Below are positions 1-15,029 of a DNA stretch of 64,000 bases, in pieces (position 1 is the stretch's first letter; the number at the start of each line of letters is the position of its first letter). Origin of the DNA: Lanius collurio (lineage: Eukaryota; Chordata; Aves; Passeriformes; Laniidae); NCBI GenBank assembly GCA_020086605.1, contig JACBWW010000018.1, positions 14,708,025-14,772,024 of the forward strand, in the 5' to 3' direction. A model generated the notes under the pieces. That model ran no database searches, had not been told where the DNA came from, and worked only from the letters and a program-made list of their open reading frames with translations. Made by a program: the position numbers and the translations under genes.

Positions 1-712
1 TATCTATTAGAGAAAGGCTAGATGTATATTCATGGCTTATGTTAGCAGGAGAGATAACAATGGCATGCAATTGACTCCACAAATGTGCAATAACAGAAAG
101 GCCACGATGAAAATGGAACAGTGCTTGAGAAATGCTTCTCAAATGATATGCAGAAGTCAAAATATATTCTACAGTGAGAGAAGGAAGGTGCTCCAATTTT
201 CTTATCAAGTGAAGGCTGAGGGATGGCTTTGCCATTGTCTGAGCACACCAAAGGCTGGAGAGGAAACACAGAGAAGGCTGCTGGGTCTGGCAGGCACATG
301 AGCTGGCCATACTGCCTGCAGAAAGAATTATATTTTTAATATTGTAATTAATGCTTGGAGCAGCACAGGCAGGGACTGGGTGACTTCTCTGATGCACAGT
401 GGCAGTTTAGACAAGGTCTGCATCCCTTTCTAGCACCACCAAGCTGAGAGTGATGAAGGAATGTCAGGGTTAAACAATCTGCTCTTCATTATGCTCAATG
501 TCCAACCACAGCCACACTGATTCCTTCCAGCTAAAAATCCACAAGAAGCCCTATGTTGGAGATTACTTAACTACTTTCTGGCACTTAAAGCTACTCATCT
601 TCTGTACATTCCTTGCTCTGACAACAGAGATCTTTGTCCCTTTAAAACAGCAGTGCCTATGAGTGTAAGAAATGATGGAATTGTCCTCTATACTGGTAGG
701 CTGGAAGATAAA

Positions 713-817
713 ATGCCTGGACTTCTGGCTTTTAAACTAAGTAGCTGCCATAGGCAAAGCATTCCCATGCTCTGGGCCTCAGCTGGCCTGTAAATAAAAT
801 GGCTGTAGAAGTTACAT
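713..817 (+). repeat. MIR-like SINE fragment
   Basis: The run GCCATAGGCAAAGCATTCCC, then CTCTGGGCCTCAGC and CTGTAAATAAAATGG, follows the MIR core order (gaccttgggcaag, ctctgtgcctcag, tctgtaaaatgg). It is old and diverged. The match is from memory of the consensus. Confidence 0.55.
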
Positions 818-2641
818 ATTTCAGTGAGAAAATGGATATTGTTAGGTTTGATAAATACTTGTGAAGTAGTCTATGTGCCTAAATGGTTACTAAAAGGAAA
901 CAACGTATTATTAACAGAAAAAAATAAATTCTTTTTCTATGTAGCGACTTGCACACATCTCAGAAGTCAATTTTGGGTGGTGCAGTACCAGAGAACAGCA
1001 CTTGAGCTGTTACTCAGAATACTACAATGTGGCTACAGCCATTTGCAAGAGTAAAGTAGTTTAATACTAGGGAAATGTTTCTAACTTACAGCTGACTTTA
1101 AAATAGCACAGAGAATAAAAAAGCCTTTGCATAGGAAATTTTTTCAGCAGCAATAATTCTAGTTGCATGGAATACTACAGTAAGCCAAACAACTGAAAGC
1201 ATCCATAGCAATTGCTATGTAAAAGGACATTGTTAAATATCCTTGTAATCAGCTCCGGTTCCTTCAGTAATTCTCTAGTGAAGCTGCATTTCCAAAGCTC
1301 CTCACATCTTGTCTATTGCCACCAGGAAAGAGGAGCTGCATGCTCCCCAGAGCATTGAAGCAGCACACTGTGCATATTGGTGAGCAGAGCTCACTCTTGC
1401 TGTTAGCACGGCCACCACACCACACCCCGGGTGTGAAATCGGTCACTCCACACCAGGACTGCACCTGGCCCAGAAAACATACAACCAGGGAGCTGGGGCA
1501 GGCTTTTGGAGCACAGGAGTCGAGCCTGGCTTGGCAGGGAGGGATGATCTGATAAGACAGTTTCCATCTCTGAATCCTTCAGTCTAAGGAGATCCTAAGT
1601 GACCAGACCTTCATTCCAAGACATTGCATAATACAACACCTGGTGCAAGATGCTGACTCTCAAAGATTTCTAATTTGAAGGAAATCCCTCAAAATCCCTC
1701 CCAGAATGTCAGAGGTAAACAATTTGTTCAAGGCTTCTGCAGCTGAGGCGAGCTGGCACAGAGCTACCATGGAAATCCCTGGGCTGCATCGCACAACAGC
1801 AGCCATGCCTCAGCAGATTAGTATTGCTTCACATCACTGTGGTCCCTACCCAGGGAGAAATCAGCCCATGGTTTTGCCCAACACAGAAAGATGTGTTTGA
1901 GGATTTGTTAGGGCTCTTTTTCCACTGAAGTGAACCTTGGTAGCTTTAAAAACTGTGATATTCTATTAGCTTTGCTCCTGAGAGATGGGGGGAATACACA
2001 GCAGGTTTTGATAGCCTGTGCTTTTATCTATTATTAACACCCACACATCAGGTGAGAGCACCTACAGACCAGACATAACTCAAGGCTCTGTGGAACAAAG
2101 TGCTCTGAGGGATAAAGCAAAGCTAAAGTTAGTTATTCCCAAGCACTTCCAGTCTTTGTGCTATTGATGTAGCTCTGCTTGCCTTACGTGCTCTCGCCAC
2201 TGAATTCCTCAAAACATGATGTGCCTGACCTTGCATTCGACCCTGGGAGTTTTCCCTAAATAAAGGTTCTGTCCTGCTGTGATTACTTTCTGCACCGGCA
2301 GCAGAATTACATGCAGCTGTGAGATGTGGCAAACATCGAGCAGATACACTCTCCTCCTTGTTTAGATACAATTGTGGGCAACACAGAGATTTCAAGCTTA
2401 ATTAGCAACACCAAGGAAGCTGTTAGAGAGGCATTTCAAACCGCTTGCAGTTTAAGCTGATTAGAACTTCGTGAAAACAAAACAAAATTGTGTAGCAAAT
2501 TGTTAAGCTAAAATTCAAGTCAAACTGAACCACATCAAAGGAAATAAAGAAGCGACTATGGGCAAGAAGTGGGTTTTTTCTTCTTTTCTTTTGTTGGGGA
2601 ATTTAATTTCATAGCCTTTAATAAACCCAATGTTCCAATCC

Positions 2642-2667
2642 AAGCTTGCCACTCTGGCAAGAAGCTT
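2642..2667. other. Short inverted repeat
   Basis: AAGCTTGCCA is followed after three bases by TGGCAAGAAGCTT, an almost complete inverted copy with a three-base insertion. No function is apparent. Confidence 0.6.
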
Positions 2668-3544
2668 AACCAAAATAACATTGGAATTCAGAGCTGGCGG
2701 ACCTAAGAGACTATAAATTGGTCAAATCCGGGCACAATACAAGAAAAAAATTGAAAATTCCATTCAATTTTCCTATTTTAGAATTTTGATGTAACTGACC
2801 ATTGACATGGAAATGTTATCTTGACCTTAACTGCTAAAGCTGACTTGCGGAGGAAAAAATGACTGAGACTCTGACATCTCAGTGGTTATTTATAGTTCCC
2901 CTCACTCTCCTCTTTCTTGATATTTTTACATTTGAAATGAGTTCTCGCAGGCCATGTGTTTCCTGAAGGACTGTTCAAGCAATGCAAGAACTTGTGACAT
3001 AAAAGCCATCAAGAAAATGGAACTTCATTGATTAAAATGGAAAACAAATTTTAGTTGGAAACTCTAATCAGTAAATTAGCATCCAGCAAAGCTGGGCTTG
3101 CTTTGGTTACAGATTGAACACTACCAGCCTTTTAACTGCAACCTGTTTAAAGCTGGCTTTTTCTGCTTCCTGTGCTCTCCAAGAGAGATTTCCTGGAGAA
3201 ATTAAAAAAAGGGGGGAAAGACAGGGCTACTGCTTGAGAGTCTGGGTTCTTCTAGAGTTTGCAAGAAAATAAAAAAAGAGAATGCTTCCTCTTCAATCCT
3301 TGAGAATAAAAACCCCTCATCTCTCTAAGCCACAAGGAAAGGCACACAATCTATTTTCCTCTGTTTATTTCAAGTCACAGATAAGGGCATCTCTAAGTCA
3401 CTTCTAATAGCTACTAAATAAATTAAATATTTCGTCTGGATATCAATTTAACAGCTCCCCCTTCAACCTTAATTGCTCAAACAAAGAGAATGTAAAGCAA
3501 CTCCTGAATATCTCATACAATTCACAAGAGAAATTAATTTTTTC

Positions 3545-3660
3545 TAGTGGCAGAGGCAGAGCGCTGCAAACTAAGGGTGCTTGGCTTCTGTCCTTGGTTC
3601 ACCAGTGACTCAGAGAATAATTTCATTATTTTCCTCCTCTGCTCTTCATAGTATCTATGG
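3545..3660 (+). repeat. Possible MIR-like SINE fragment
   Basis: GGCAGAGCGCTGCAAACTAA, CTTGGCTTCTGTCC and CCAGTGACTC fall in the order expected for the tRNA-derived 5' half and the start of the MIR core. The downstream core is poorly preserved, so this is a weak call. Confidence 0.35.
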
Positions 3661-6600
3661 AGTGGGTTTAGTCAGCTATTAGGAGGTCTGTGATGCTCTG
3701 ACAGAAGTCACATCTCTGTTGCAAACACCAAAGTTGGAACCTGGAGCTACCAAGAAATAAACACCTCCCCAGACTGAAACAAAATGAAAACCCAAGCAAG
3801 AAGGTAATGAGATTTTGCACAGAATTTCATGGAGCTTTCACAGAAACACCTTTAGAGTGCAAGATAACTTTTTTTTCAGTGTATACATGCAAGTTGTGAA
3901 ATACAGGTCATTGCAGCAGTTCAGCATAAAAATAGCTGCTTTTAATAGATAACGTAATCCAGTATAAAGCTTGGAAAAAAACTCCCCCAAAACTCTCACA
4001 GCACTTGGATGCTTCTGCTACCTGAACTGACAGTGAGAATACGATTTGCCCAAATCCGTGATATTTTTCCTAAAGAGTTGCCAAATGCATTTATGTCCCT
4101 GATGTGAGGAGAATGTCTTGGAGCCTTTGGGGCAATGAGAGACTTATCTGTGCCTGAAATAAGAGGGCTGAAAACTTTGTGGGTGCTCTGAGGTCTTTCC
4201 AAAGGGAGAGGAAGAAGGAGTTTCTTATTTCTTGAAGAAAGCCTCCTGAATGAAATGTCTATTTTTAAAGACTCTGAAAGAGTCACTGGAAACCCATAGA
4301 CAATCAGCATTGGCCACTGTTAAGAATAACAGAAAACAAAATTTAGTGAGTCAATGTAAAGCAAGAACTGTATTATACTCTTTCCCCTCTACATCAAGAC
4401 TAGAAATTTCATTTTTTGGGAGGGCCAGGATTTCTTCAGAGGTTTGAATTGAATTATTCCCTGGAGCGACACCCATTCTTCTATCTAGAGTCAGACTCTA
4501 ATTGGAAATAAATCCAGGCTGCTGACTAAGTCCAGGGTCAAATCTGTCACCTGCCAGGTACTGGGATTATTTTTAGATGCAATGACATCCCTATTCTTTT
4601 CATTCAGATGACCTGGATGTTTGATTCAGTTCCTGGTCTAGGAAAGCAAGTTTGAGCCACCTGCTGAGATAAGAGTGACAAAGAAGGAAGGGATTCAAAA
4701 ACAGAAAATTGAGACAGCTGTGTAAGAAGAACCCAGACAAGGCATGGCACAGAAAAGAGAACTTCCCAAAGAGGTCAAGTGAGATGTGAGAAAAGCAAAA
4801 GGTGGAGACCGATGTTCCACCCTGGGAACTCGTCCATCACCATCCTTCCTCCACTGTGAGATAACCTCATCCACAAAGACAAAGATAGAGAAGATGATTT
4901 ACATCAGTCCCTCTACACCACTTGCCCACCTCCGAGGGTGCTTCTGCTGGAACTCAGCTTGCTGTACAGTTGGGAGAGAAAGGATGGCACATTATTCCTT
5001 CTAACCTTACAAAGAGATACCCATACTATAGATAAGATCCTTCCTGGAATAAGTGCAAAGTAAACAAGAAGCATTGGGTTACTCCACTGATCAAGACATT
5101 GCTGTGGGAAGACGGGCAGAAGAGCCCTTGCAACACAATTGTCTGTTCAGTTGATCCAACCTCTTGGCACTGTTCCTTTGCTCTCAATCTAGAAAAATTA
5201 AGGATCCTTGGAAAAAAAAATAAAAAGTTTTTCCTATTTTGGACAGACAACATGGAGGCTTGGATACAGAGATCTTGAATGGCAAAACCATTGGAATGCA
5301 AATAGGCTCAAGAGTTGCATCAAGAGCAGACAGGCATGACTGAGTAGGTGGTAATTCTCTGGTGTCTGCAGGGTTAGTCAAGGATGTTCAGAGCAGGAAA
5401 TATGCACTCTAAAGTAATTTCTTTCCCTTTCATTACCATGAGAAATTTTGGATTAATTTGGAATATGAAGGACACTGGTCTGAGCTGTCAGAAAGGTTTA
5501 TGTCAGAGTAGAGCAGACCAAAAATCAAGCTGACAGTTGGCATTTCTTTACCAGGTCTTTTACATCACTTGAAGAGGCTGCCCAGGATGTTATTTCAAGT
5601 TAAAAAGCACAGCAGCTGAACACTGTGCTAGTCAATTGTCAGTCCCTAGTATTTACTAACCAGATTACCCCCGCGTTTGTGAAAGCACACCAAAGGCTTT
5701 CAGCCAAAGATTACATTTAAGAGAAGAAACAGCAGTTGAGAAAAAACTCAGCAAAACCCAAAGTGAATAGAGCTGCTGAAGAGATTCATTTGGGCACACA
5801 CATCAGCACCAATACCTGCAGTGTCTTGTGACAGCACTTAAAAATCAACAAGCGAAGCAGAGCAGCAATGGCAGGAGAAACCAACTTGTCCAACCTCACT
5901 GTTTTGCTAGTGACATAGTTACATAAGAAATACGCATTTATATAAACACACCGAATGTATAATAGATGTTATATAACATGTCCATTCTCCTGTCGATAGC
6001 ATCCTCTCAGTGTATGGACTCTCAGGGTGAAACCACAGTGGTTATGGAATAGAGAGGAAAAAAACAACATTATTGTAGGATTATTCTGATCTGTAACTGT
6101 TTCATTCCATTATGGGGATTTTCTTTCCGTAACAGTGGAAAAGACCATGCTCCAGTGCTTCTCACAGTACTTTAAAAGGTCTGATATCACCTGCATCAAT
6201 GGTTGTTTCCCAATGCAATTGCTGAATTGCTCATTTCCATCCTAATACAACTTCCAACTTTCCTTTCTGAGGACCAGAAAGAAGTTGCCATTTCCCCAGC
6301 AAGAACATCTGAACACCCAAAGTAATATGACCCTAATGTTTTGCCAAGCAGCTCATGCAAAGTAAAACTGGACATCTTTCCAGACAGCTTCTGATTTAAT
6401 GGACCTATGAGGAGCAACAGAAGGAAGGGCCACTCTTCATCGGGCTGTAACTATGAACCAGAGCCAGGTGAAAATGGACAAGACAGCCTGGCACATGGCT
6501 CATGTACCTGAGTGATCCAGCTAATGCAGGCCATAAGGACAAGTGCTGGTGTCTCCTAATGGAAGGATCACATTTTGTTGCTGCACTGGTGGTGCAAAGT

Positions 6601-7550
6601 GGTCACTTCCCACACGCACTGCCACACCAACTTGCAAAGAGATGAGGGACAAGCACAGAGGGACAGGGAGTGGCAATGAAGAGTGGGGAACAAAGAATTT
6701 ATCTAGGGCTTTCTGAAACATCCTCTTTCTCAAAGTTTACTGCTGGGGCAGCATAGTCCAGCTCTGCCCTACCTGAGAGTTTTCCTATGGAAAAGTTACT
6801 GTTGGCTCCTTCACATGCAGCATGAGTCCAGCGAGCATTGTCCTGCCAGTTCTGCAAGGGCAGCTAAGGAGTCTTGCTGGAAATCTGGCCCCAGAGAGAA
6901 ACAGCAGTGGAAAGCAGCCATTTCAGAAGCACATTATTAAGCCATCAGACCAGTAGCTACAGGATCCCCATGGAAAAGTTGATCCAGGCACTTTGTATAA
7001 TTACTTGAGCCCTCCCAGTCATTTATTCCCCTTTGTGGTTGGCAGGGAAAGTCAATAGCTTCTGGAGCTGCAAAGTCATGGGGCTTTTTAAGAAGCCAGG
7101 TTTGTAGGTGAAGACATTTCCCTTTGCAAAACCTTTGCTGGTGCACACACTGCTCAGCAGCAATCCAGGCTAATGCAGCGAGTTCGAATGAGCATGGCAC
7201 ACAGGCAAACTTAAACTTTCCATTTGCTTTAACTACATATGTTTTAACACTCACATTTTTAGATGAAGAGGCATAAAAATAGCTTAATTGTGCACATTGC
7301 CTACAGTACTGATGGACTCCACCTGTGGGAAGGAACTGGAGTTTAAGTGATATTAAAGGTTCACATGTTTCCAGGAGGTTGCTAATTATCCTGCGTGTTT
7401 TATACAGAATTTCTGGCTCCAGGGTCTTTCTGCACTTTTCTGAAAGAAACCCAACACAAAAATATTTGAGCAGAGACCTGGAATGTGTGACTGAAAATGA
7501 GGCACTTGCTCCAGGGTTCATCTAACCCCACATATCCTAGTTCTTACCAT

Positions 7551-7590
7551 GCTTTGGAAAGTGCTTTGAGATCTGCTGCTAAGAAAATAC
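7551..7590 (+). repeat. Possible MIR 3' tail fragment
   Basis: AAAGTGCTTTGAGATCTGCT followed by GCTAAGAAAA resembles the sauropsid MIR 3' end (aaagcgctttgagatctact, then gatgaaaa). It is about 40 bp only, with no convincing core upstream. Confidence 0.4.
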
Positions 7591-10500
7591 TACCTGGATA
7601 CCAAAGGCTTGTCTTTGCCATTTAGTTCTCCTGCTTCCATGCACTTCAAACGTCACTGTTTGCCTGGCATTCCTGTGACTACAGCTGGGTGTAGAATTGA
7701 TCTGTTCAGGGCCTCATGTAAGAATTAATTCACTTTGGGTACAATCTTCCTTTTAATGACCAAACACTAAACAGTCACACACTGCAAAGTGTCCTCAGGG
7801 GTAGGGTATTCTATATTTTAGGGTAGTTAATTCAAACCACCTTTTCTTAAAGACACTTCAAGCCAGCAGCTTGAGTTGGGGTATGTTCAGCATCCTGGAA
7901 GAAAACAAAGCAGCCCATAGTCTCTGACAGAGAAGACAAACCACAAGATGGCTGGAAAAAAGGCCAATTTTTGAAAACAGCGGCTTTTACCTCTTCTGAC
8001 CTAGATAGCTGACCACCCCAAGCACAACCTCCAAGTCCTTTTCTTGTGCTCCTTGAACAAAGGCAGAAAAATCTCCAGTGGCCATAAATCATTGTTCTTC
8101 AGTGGTATCAGCTGGAGTTACTGACATCTGGACCTGCTGTGGCAATGGTCTAACAGGAGGAATGTGTTAGCTAGTGCCATGTACAGAACACAAGGATCTT
8201 GTCAGTACGCTATGTGCACGCTTCCCACCGTGCCTGGGCTCTCTGCTCTCTTTAGGGAACGTGACAAAAAGAAAACCAAACAAGACACCACTCCTTCTAC
8301 CCCAAATCTGCAGTTTGTGAGGTCTTTGGTGCTATACCAACATTGTTTCTGTGCAGAACCCCTGGCAACCAATCCACATTGGATTTTTAGTGCTTTACAG
8401 GTTTTCCTAAATGAAGACTTCCATGGCAGTGCCCAGGCATAGCCTAAACACATCAAGAGACACAGACTTACCACTTACTAAGGCTCCCTTAGCTGGCTGT
8501 ACAGAAAGCTCTGATCTTTCCTAAGGAAGGCATTTTGCCAGATGAACCTCCACCTGGAGATAAAGCTGGTGTGCCAGAAGATGGTTTTGTTCCTGAACAA
8601 ATCGATGGCCTCACAGTTGGGTGTGTTAAACCAATTTCATCAGTCCATGCCTCTCCATTCCACTGCTCTGACATCTTACTAATCCTTACTTATCTTACTT
8701 ACTAGTTTTATCAGCAGTTTTTTTTTCTTTGTTATTAACAACAGCCTATAGATGAGCATCAAGTACTATCAGACATAACAGCTCTGCAGTACCACTCTAG
8801 GAATCTGTTTCAGCCATGCTTATTCACATGGTTTCTCTTGTAGGCACAGTTGCACTGGTCCCAAAGATGTGTTTGGGGACAGATGGTTTATCCCAGGTTA
8901 CCATCACAGGGAGCCTCAAGCAGAAGCCATTAATAAGCTGTGTGATTTAATGGCATTTCAGGGTTTGTATAATGTATGGAAGTTACTCCCCACATTTATT
9001 ATGAAATAAAAACTTCCGTGTACAAAATGTTTTCCAGAAAGACTTATGAATTGCTTCAACAGGAGGAATAACTCGTTAACCTCACTAAAGTATAAATTGC
9101 TAAGTACTCCACCAAACTCCTGGAAAGCAACAAGCTCACTCTGGCTGTTATTGTGTGGATGATATGAAATGTCTAAATGACATTTTCAAAGCTACTGGCC
9201 AAGGCTATGTCTGCAGCAAGTAAAGGGCTCAGAATCAACACGCAGAGAAGATCCTACGGCTAAAAGCATGGAGAGAGCTTGAAGACTGAGTATTCCCCTA
9301 AAGACAAAACTGCAGTGTAAAATAAAGTGCAGTCCTAATGTTATTCTTTCACAAATAGAACCAGGAGAAAAAGATGTGGAAGTTCCCTTGGGAAGAAAGT
9401 GGGAAGCATCTGCAACAGCTGGTACAGAGCGAGGGGAACCTCTGAAACTAATCTGAGGTAGTTTTATGCATCTGTAAATCCATTTCTGTAAGTTTCAACT
9501 TTATAAACATTTTAAATTATTCAGTGTCTATTGGATGTTACAGTTGCTTGCTGTAATCTTAAAACAGTTTGAATGAATGTTGATGATATTACATTAAGGT
9601 ACGTGGAGCACCAGGAGCCCCTACTGATGCCCTCTGTCAGTAATACACTGCTGCAGAGAACAGAACACGTTCCCCCTTAGCTGTCCTTGCTAGCCTAGGA
9701 GAGGGTAAGGTGCAGAAGAGAAATCCAGCTAGGAGAAGCTCCCAGCAACCCATAACCATGGCCACCCAGCCAGCTAAGCCGTCTGAAGTCACTCCATGCA
9801 AGTCTCAGTGAACAAACAATTAACATCAACTCCTTTCTCAGGAATAGATAACTAAGACACGGAGAAGTAACTCGAGCAGAGCAAAAAATAGACATATGGC
9901 AATGAAGAATGCAGAAGATAAGCCAGGGCTGTGAGATATGGACCCAGAAGAGTGTTCAAATAGCTCAGCCTCTGCTACATTAAGTTAATCAGATTTCTTC
10001 TCTCCTTCCTCCTGCTTTAGGGTACCCTCAACTGTTTTGGCACGTTTGAGGCCAGCAAGAAGATCTGTTGGATTCTGGATCTAGGAGCCAAGGAAGCACC
10101 AAGGGGAAGGATTGCCAGGCACCTGGAAGAACATAATGATACTCTAGGCAAGAGGAGGAAAAAGGCATTTCCCAGCTGGATCCCAGAACCCTGATATTAA
10201 AAGTACAAGAGGTAACTCAAGTGCCAGGAAAACATCTCGGGGAAATGTGGAAAGAAAACCCAGAGTTGAAGGCAGCTCTAGCAGCCTGGCCATGCCACTC
10301 CAAATACCTGGTGTCACAAAGGGGCACAGGGTAGCTCACCTGCCCATCCATACCCTACATGGGGTAAAAGCAGCACCACAGGGCCATTTTTCACACTAGG
10401 ACTTTGTCTCTGTGAGGCAGACCAGGAATTCCTTCTTTTGGCAGACTTGTTACATCTTCCTCTTCTTTTCCTACAGGTGTTGCTATTTGGCACACACAGC

Positions 10501-13500
10501 TGACACATCACCTACACGTGCCCCTGAACTTTGTAAATCCCATCTAGCAACATGTTAATTCAGACACTCAAGATTAACTCAATTCAGCATGGAAGGAGAG
10601 TGACCACAGTAGAACCCCATTTTTAAAATCTTTGGCAAGGATTTCAGAGGGTAGGGTAATCTCTACCCTATGTTTTAAAATGCCAGGATATTTTCCAAAA
10701 TTACTTGTGTTTTAGATCCCCATTCACTTCCTAAAAAAAGATTTTTTTTCCACCAAAACCTGCTGAAAGAGAAATCTATTGCAGAAAGGGGCAGCTGCAC
10801 CTTGCACATATGCACAGCTGAAGATCTTTTATGTAAGACTCCCCCTGACTGTGTGGAGAGCTGTTAAGATGTCAGATCATGGTTTGTTGCTCTCAGGGAG
10901 GCTGCTGCAGCACTCAGTCAGAACAAGTTTACGTCTTGGAGGAATTAATTTGTCTGAATAATGTCATCCTGGCTAAACAAAATGTTAGGGAAAATATTGC
11001 AGCGTTCTGGTGCACCTCCCTGAACTGATGCCTATATATGGGGATTAGGCAGCGTGAAAGGGATCCTGCTGAGTCAAACTGGATTATAGCAGTATTATTT
11101 TATAGAGACAGTAGAAGAGAGGAGGGAGGAAGGAGCTAGGGAAACCTTACAAAAACATCAGCTGTTTGACATGTTAAAGCAAACAGCACAGATGTGAAAA
11201 TGCTGCCTGCTTACACAAGTGCATCAGAGCCGGGTCAGCTGACAGCAGTAACCCAAAAAAATATTTTTACTCCTTTTAGCCCTGCAAGCAACCCAGCTCC
11301 CAGAAAGCAAGGTGGACTTCTGTGCTTTCTTAGGCATAGAAGATGTGCTTGTGTTCCCATGGTGGCACCCAGGTGGTGGTGGTGATGTCCCTTACACGGG
11401 GAATTGCCAGGCTTCCAGGCCTTCCCAATTGCCCAAAAAGCATGTGAGGGGGGCAAACGAGCTTGCAAACTCAGCTCTCAGAGCCCTTGGGGAGCTGGTG
11501 CAGATGGCAGGAAGGGAAAACATGTAGGTTTTCAATAAAGTCCCTGAGGTGCCTCCATTTATCATCACCAGGCACTCACACAATCATTTATGTGGCGATT
11601 GTTCAACGCCGGCTGGAGACTCAGGGCTGGCGGCAATTCACAAACGGGACATGTCCTTGTACATCTTGTTGGCAGAGCTGGATCTGCAGTGTGTTCTTAG
11701 AACATGCCTGGAGGGCTGATGTCCTCTCTCTCCAGTAATGGCATCAATTCCTCTCTGCCTGTCTTGCTCTGGCCCAACAAATATTTACCTGTGCAAATAA
11801 GAGATGACCTAAACCAGCCCCTGCACCCTGCAGTGCAGGGACAGAAGACTGGGTGAACATCCTACAGCTGCAGTCAGTGAACAGTGCAAAGGACCCAAGG
11901 GTGGGTGAAGAAGACCCCTCCACAGTTAGGTCATTAAAGGCCAGACCCTATTTAAGCACATAAAAGCAGCAAAACTCAGGCAGAGGAAGAGGTGGCACAT
12001 TTTAGGCCAGAAAGAGTTGCCACAGTATGAGGCAAGGCTTGTGTCTCTCTTTGTAGTGCATCTACTCAGCAATGCTGGTCTTAGTGATCAAAACCCCTGT
12101 GCCTGCTCCCCGTGGAAGTGTCAGTCTAACTGAGTGGGGTGGATTGTGCTAAAAGTTGTGCTTTGCAACACTGAGCTGAAGACTGCTGTGGTAGCAGTGG
12201 AAAAACACTCCTTCATCCTCCACTGCCCAGTGCCAGAATATCCAATGCAACGCTAGTCAGAGCTTACAAACACATGGTTTGAAGGAAAAATTCAAATGGA
12301 TTTGAGTCATGGGAGTACAAAAAAATTCTCAAAAAACCAAATAGAACATATCAGTCATGTTGTAACTTAGAAAGCCAAAATTTCCTCCCAAAGAGAGCAG
12401 TGAAATGGTTTCCAAGATTCCAGGACGCATCTCTGTCTGGAGCTAATAAAGACAAGTTTTTTAATCCAAGTTTCAAGCCCAGTAAAATCCATTTCTGACA
12501 ATAAGAACCCAGCCAACCAAAGAAAAAACACCACACCTTCCTAACCCACCTTTTGCTCACATCGTAGCCCATTCAGCTCATCCCTCCAGCACTGCTATGC
12601 CCATTGTGGTGCCCACTGCACACCTCCCATGGACTAAGACCCTTTTCCACCTCCTTTTTGCAGTCATCTTTATTAGCTCTGTGTTTTTCCAAGTGGGGAG
12701 GTGCAGCAGGCTGAGAAGATAAGCGCAGTCCTGACCATCATCATCCCAAGGATTACTTCCATCCCTCCCCTGACCCTCTCTGACACATCCCAGGTTATTT
12801 TCTGCATGCTGGCTGCAGCAGGAGCTGCAACCAGACCTCTTCCTGAGCAGTCTTTTCTGTCACATCTCCCCTACATCTAAGAAAGCGCAGTTTTGGGATG
12901 GCTTTGCCCTCTAGTTGAGGCAGTTTCAGAGCTCAGGTCCACTCATTTCCAGGGCCCATTTCCTAACCACTTAAAACAACCTGGGCATATTGCAACTCCA
13001 CTTTCTCTTCCTGGCTATGTCAAAGAAAATGGTCAGAACTGCCTTTTCTGGTGGATTCAGTCCTGAACAAGAGTGAATTAGAGCATGACTAAACAACCAG
13101 GCCATTTGGGAGCCATAGGTGGAAGAAAACCTACTTTCTAGGTACTCAGATGCTGTTTGCCTTAAATACACCGAGCAAAGGTGACACCAGCACTGGGGTG
13201 ATTGCAAGAGTTGTTGGTAGGGCTGGTTAAAATATCCTTCCCTAGGACGTACCTCACTCCCAAGGCACATGCATGTCAGCCCAAGCACGTGGCTTGTAGC
13301 TAGATGAAGTTATCTGGGATGAATTCCTCCACAAGCATCAGACCCATTTAACAGAAATCCCCTTGTGCTCCCTTCAAGAAACAACAGTAAAAACCAAAAC
13401 AACCCCCCACACTCCCTGTGTGTAAACATCAGCAAAAACTAAGTAGTTTAATATATTTTGCAAAAGTAAAACCAGAGTAAATGCTTTGCCTCCAACACAT

Positions 13501-15000
13501 CAGGAACATATTATTACCACATTGTCTTCAGTGATTATTCAAGCATTGCATTTAAATGTTCAGGGAGAAGAATGTTTGCTAAAATATTGTTATGTAACAT
13601 GGGGAAAATGACTAATTCTGCCCTTGATCTTTTCCTATTCTGCTCCAAGTAAGAGTCATTAGAACTCATTCTCTGGTCAAAGCAGCAGCACAGCCGAATT
13701 CTGACCCAATTCCCCCGGTAGCTTTTACAGTGGGCCGATCCTATCCCAGGCAGCTGAGCTATTCCGGAATTACTGAGCATAACTGTCTTCTGAATCAGTC
13801 CTCCAGGGCTGCACTTTTCCAAAGACAGGTGGAATAAACAACGCACATTTCTCCACGCTCCCTGCTGACGGAGGTCAGAGATCATTTACTTCCCGTTCCT
13901 CATGACTTGTGAGGAGTCTGGAGCCTCACACACGAGCCAAGTGGGGCCAGCTCCATCCAGCAGTTGTGTGCATACTTCAGCAACTGCTGATTCATGGAGT
14001 GGGATTGTTACATGAATTCCTCTCCTGACAGCAGATGCAGAAGATGAAGACCTCTTCTGTGTGCCCTTATTTCTAGTCCATTTGCATCAACAGTATACAT
14101 AAAAGACAAATAGACTTGTCTGCTCTTACAGACACCTACGAAAAGCTGACATTTTCCTATCCTAGTGGGGGAAAAAAAAAAAAGCAACAACTACAAAAAA
14201 TGAAAATGAGAGATTGAAAAATTTTCAATAGCCTTTTTTAAGTTGTGACCCAACCCAACCTGTATTGGACTGAAACCTGTCCTGCACATACAGAAAGAAG
14301 GGGACACTGGCCCTGGGCTGTATTCACAGAAGAATTCTAGTTACAGGCAGCAAGAAGAAATAACATTGTTTAAAGCTTCAGAAAGCTTTCAATTCCCCTC
14401 CTAAATGAAAAACTTGCATGGGAAATGCCTGATCCTGCCACACTTTTGAGAATTAGCTTTTCACAAGTGGGGAAGGAAAAAAAAAAAAAGAAAAAGCTGT
14501 TCTTAGGGTTTCCTTTCAAAGCTTTTAGATTCTAGACTTCAAAACATGTGATATAAGATTTTTCATTTTGGGGGATAACTGTGGTGAAAATAGAAGTTCT
14601 CTATCATCTTCAGCTGAAATCCATTTCTTGGGCAACTTTGTCCCTAACTGACTGGAGAGGCAGGGATGGGTTCCCAGGGCTGTGTTGCCCCATCAGGGGA
14701 TCTCTCACAGCTCAGGTATGTGCAGTCCTCATCAGGCTGGGATTGTGTTTTTATCCTTCCTATAACCTCCAGCCTGGAGCATAACACTATGCATGATTAG
14801 ATAGGCTGGACAAGTCTATATCTTTCTTAGCTTGGAGTTGAGAGGGAGAAAATTTATTGAAATCAAGTATTTAGGATTTATCCAGATATTTCCACAGCCA
14901 GAATCCAGCACCTTGGGGCCAACCCCATAATATTCTCTCCCTTTTCCCAAGATTGAGGTTCAAAGGCACTCATTAAGCTCTGTCACCGCATTAACCCATT

Positions 15001-15029
15001 CCAGTGAGATTTAACCCCAGTGAGATTTA
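15001..15029. repeat. Short tandem duplication, period 16
   Basis: CCAGTGAGATTTA occurs twice, at 15001-15013 and 15017-15029, separated by three bases. This looks like a local slippage duplication. Confidence 0.85.

Noticed and set aside
7185..7210. AGTTCGAATG, which resembles a tRNA B box.
   Set aside because: The conserved CC after the box is absent, and there is no A box or cloverleaf around it.
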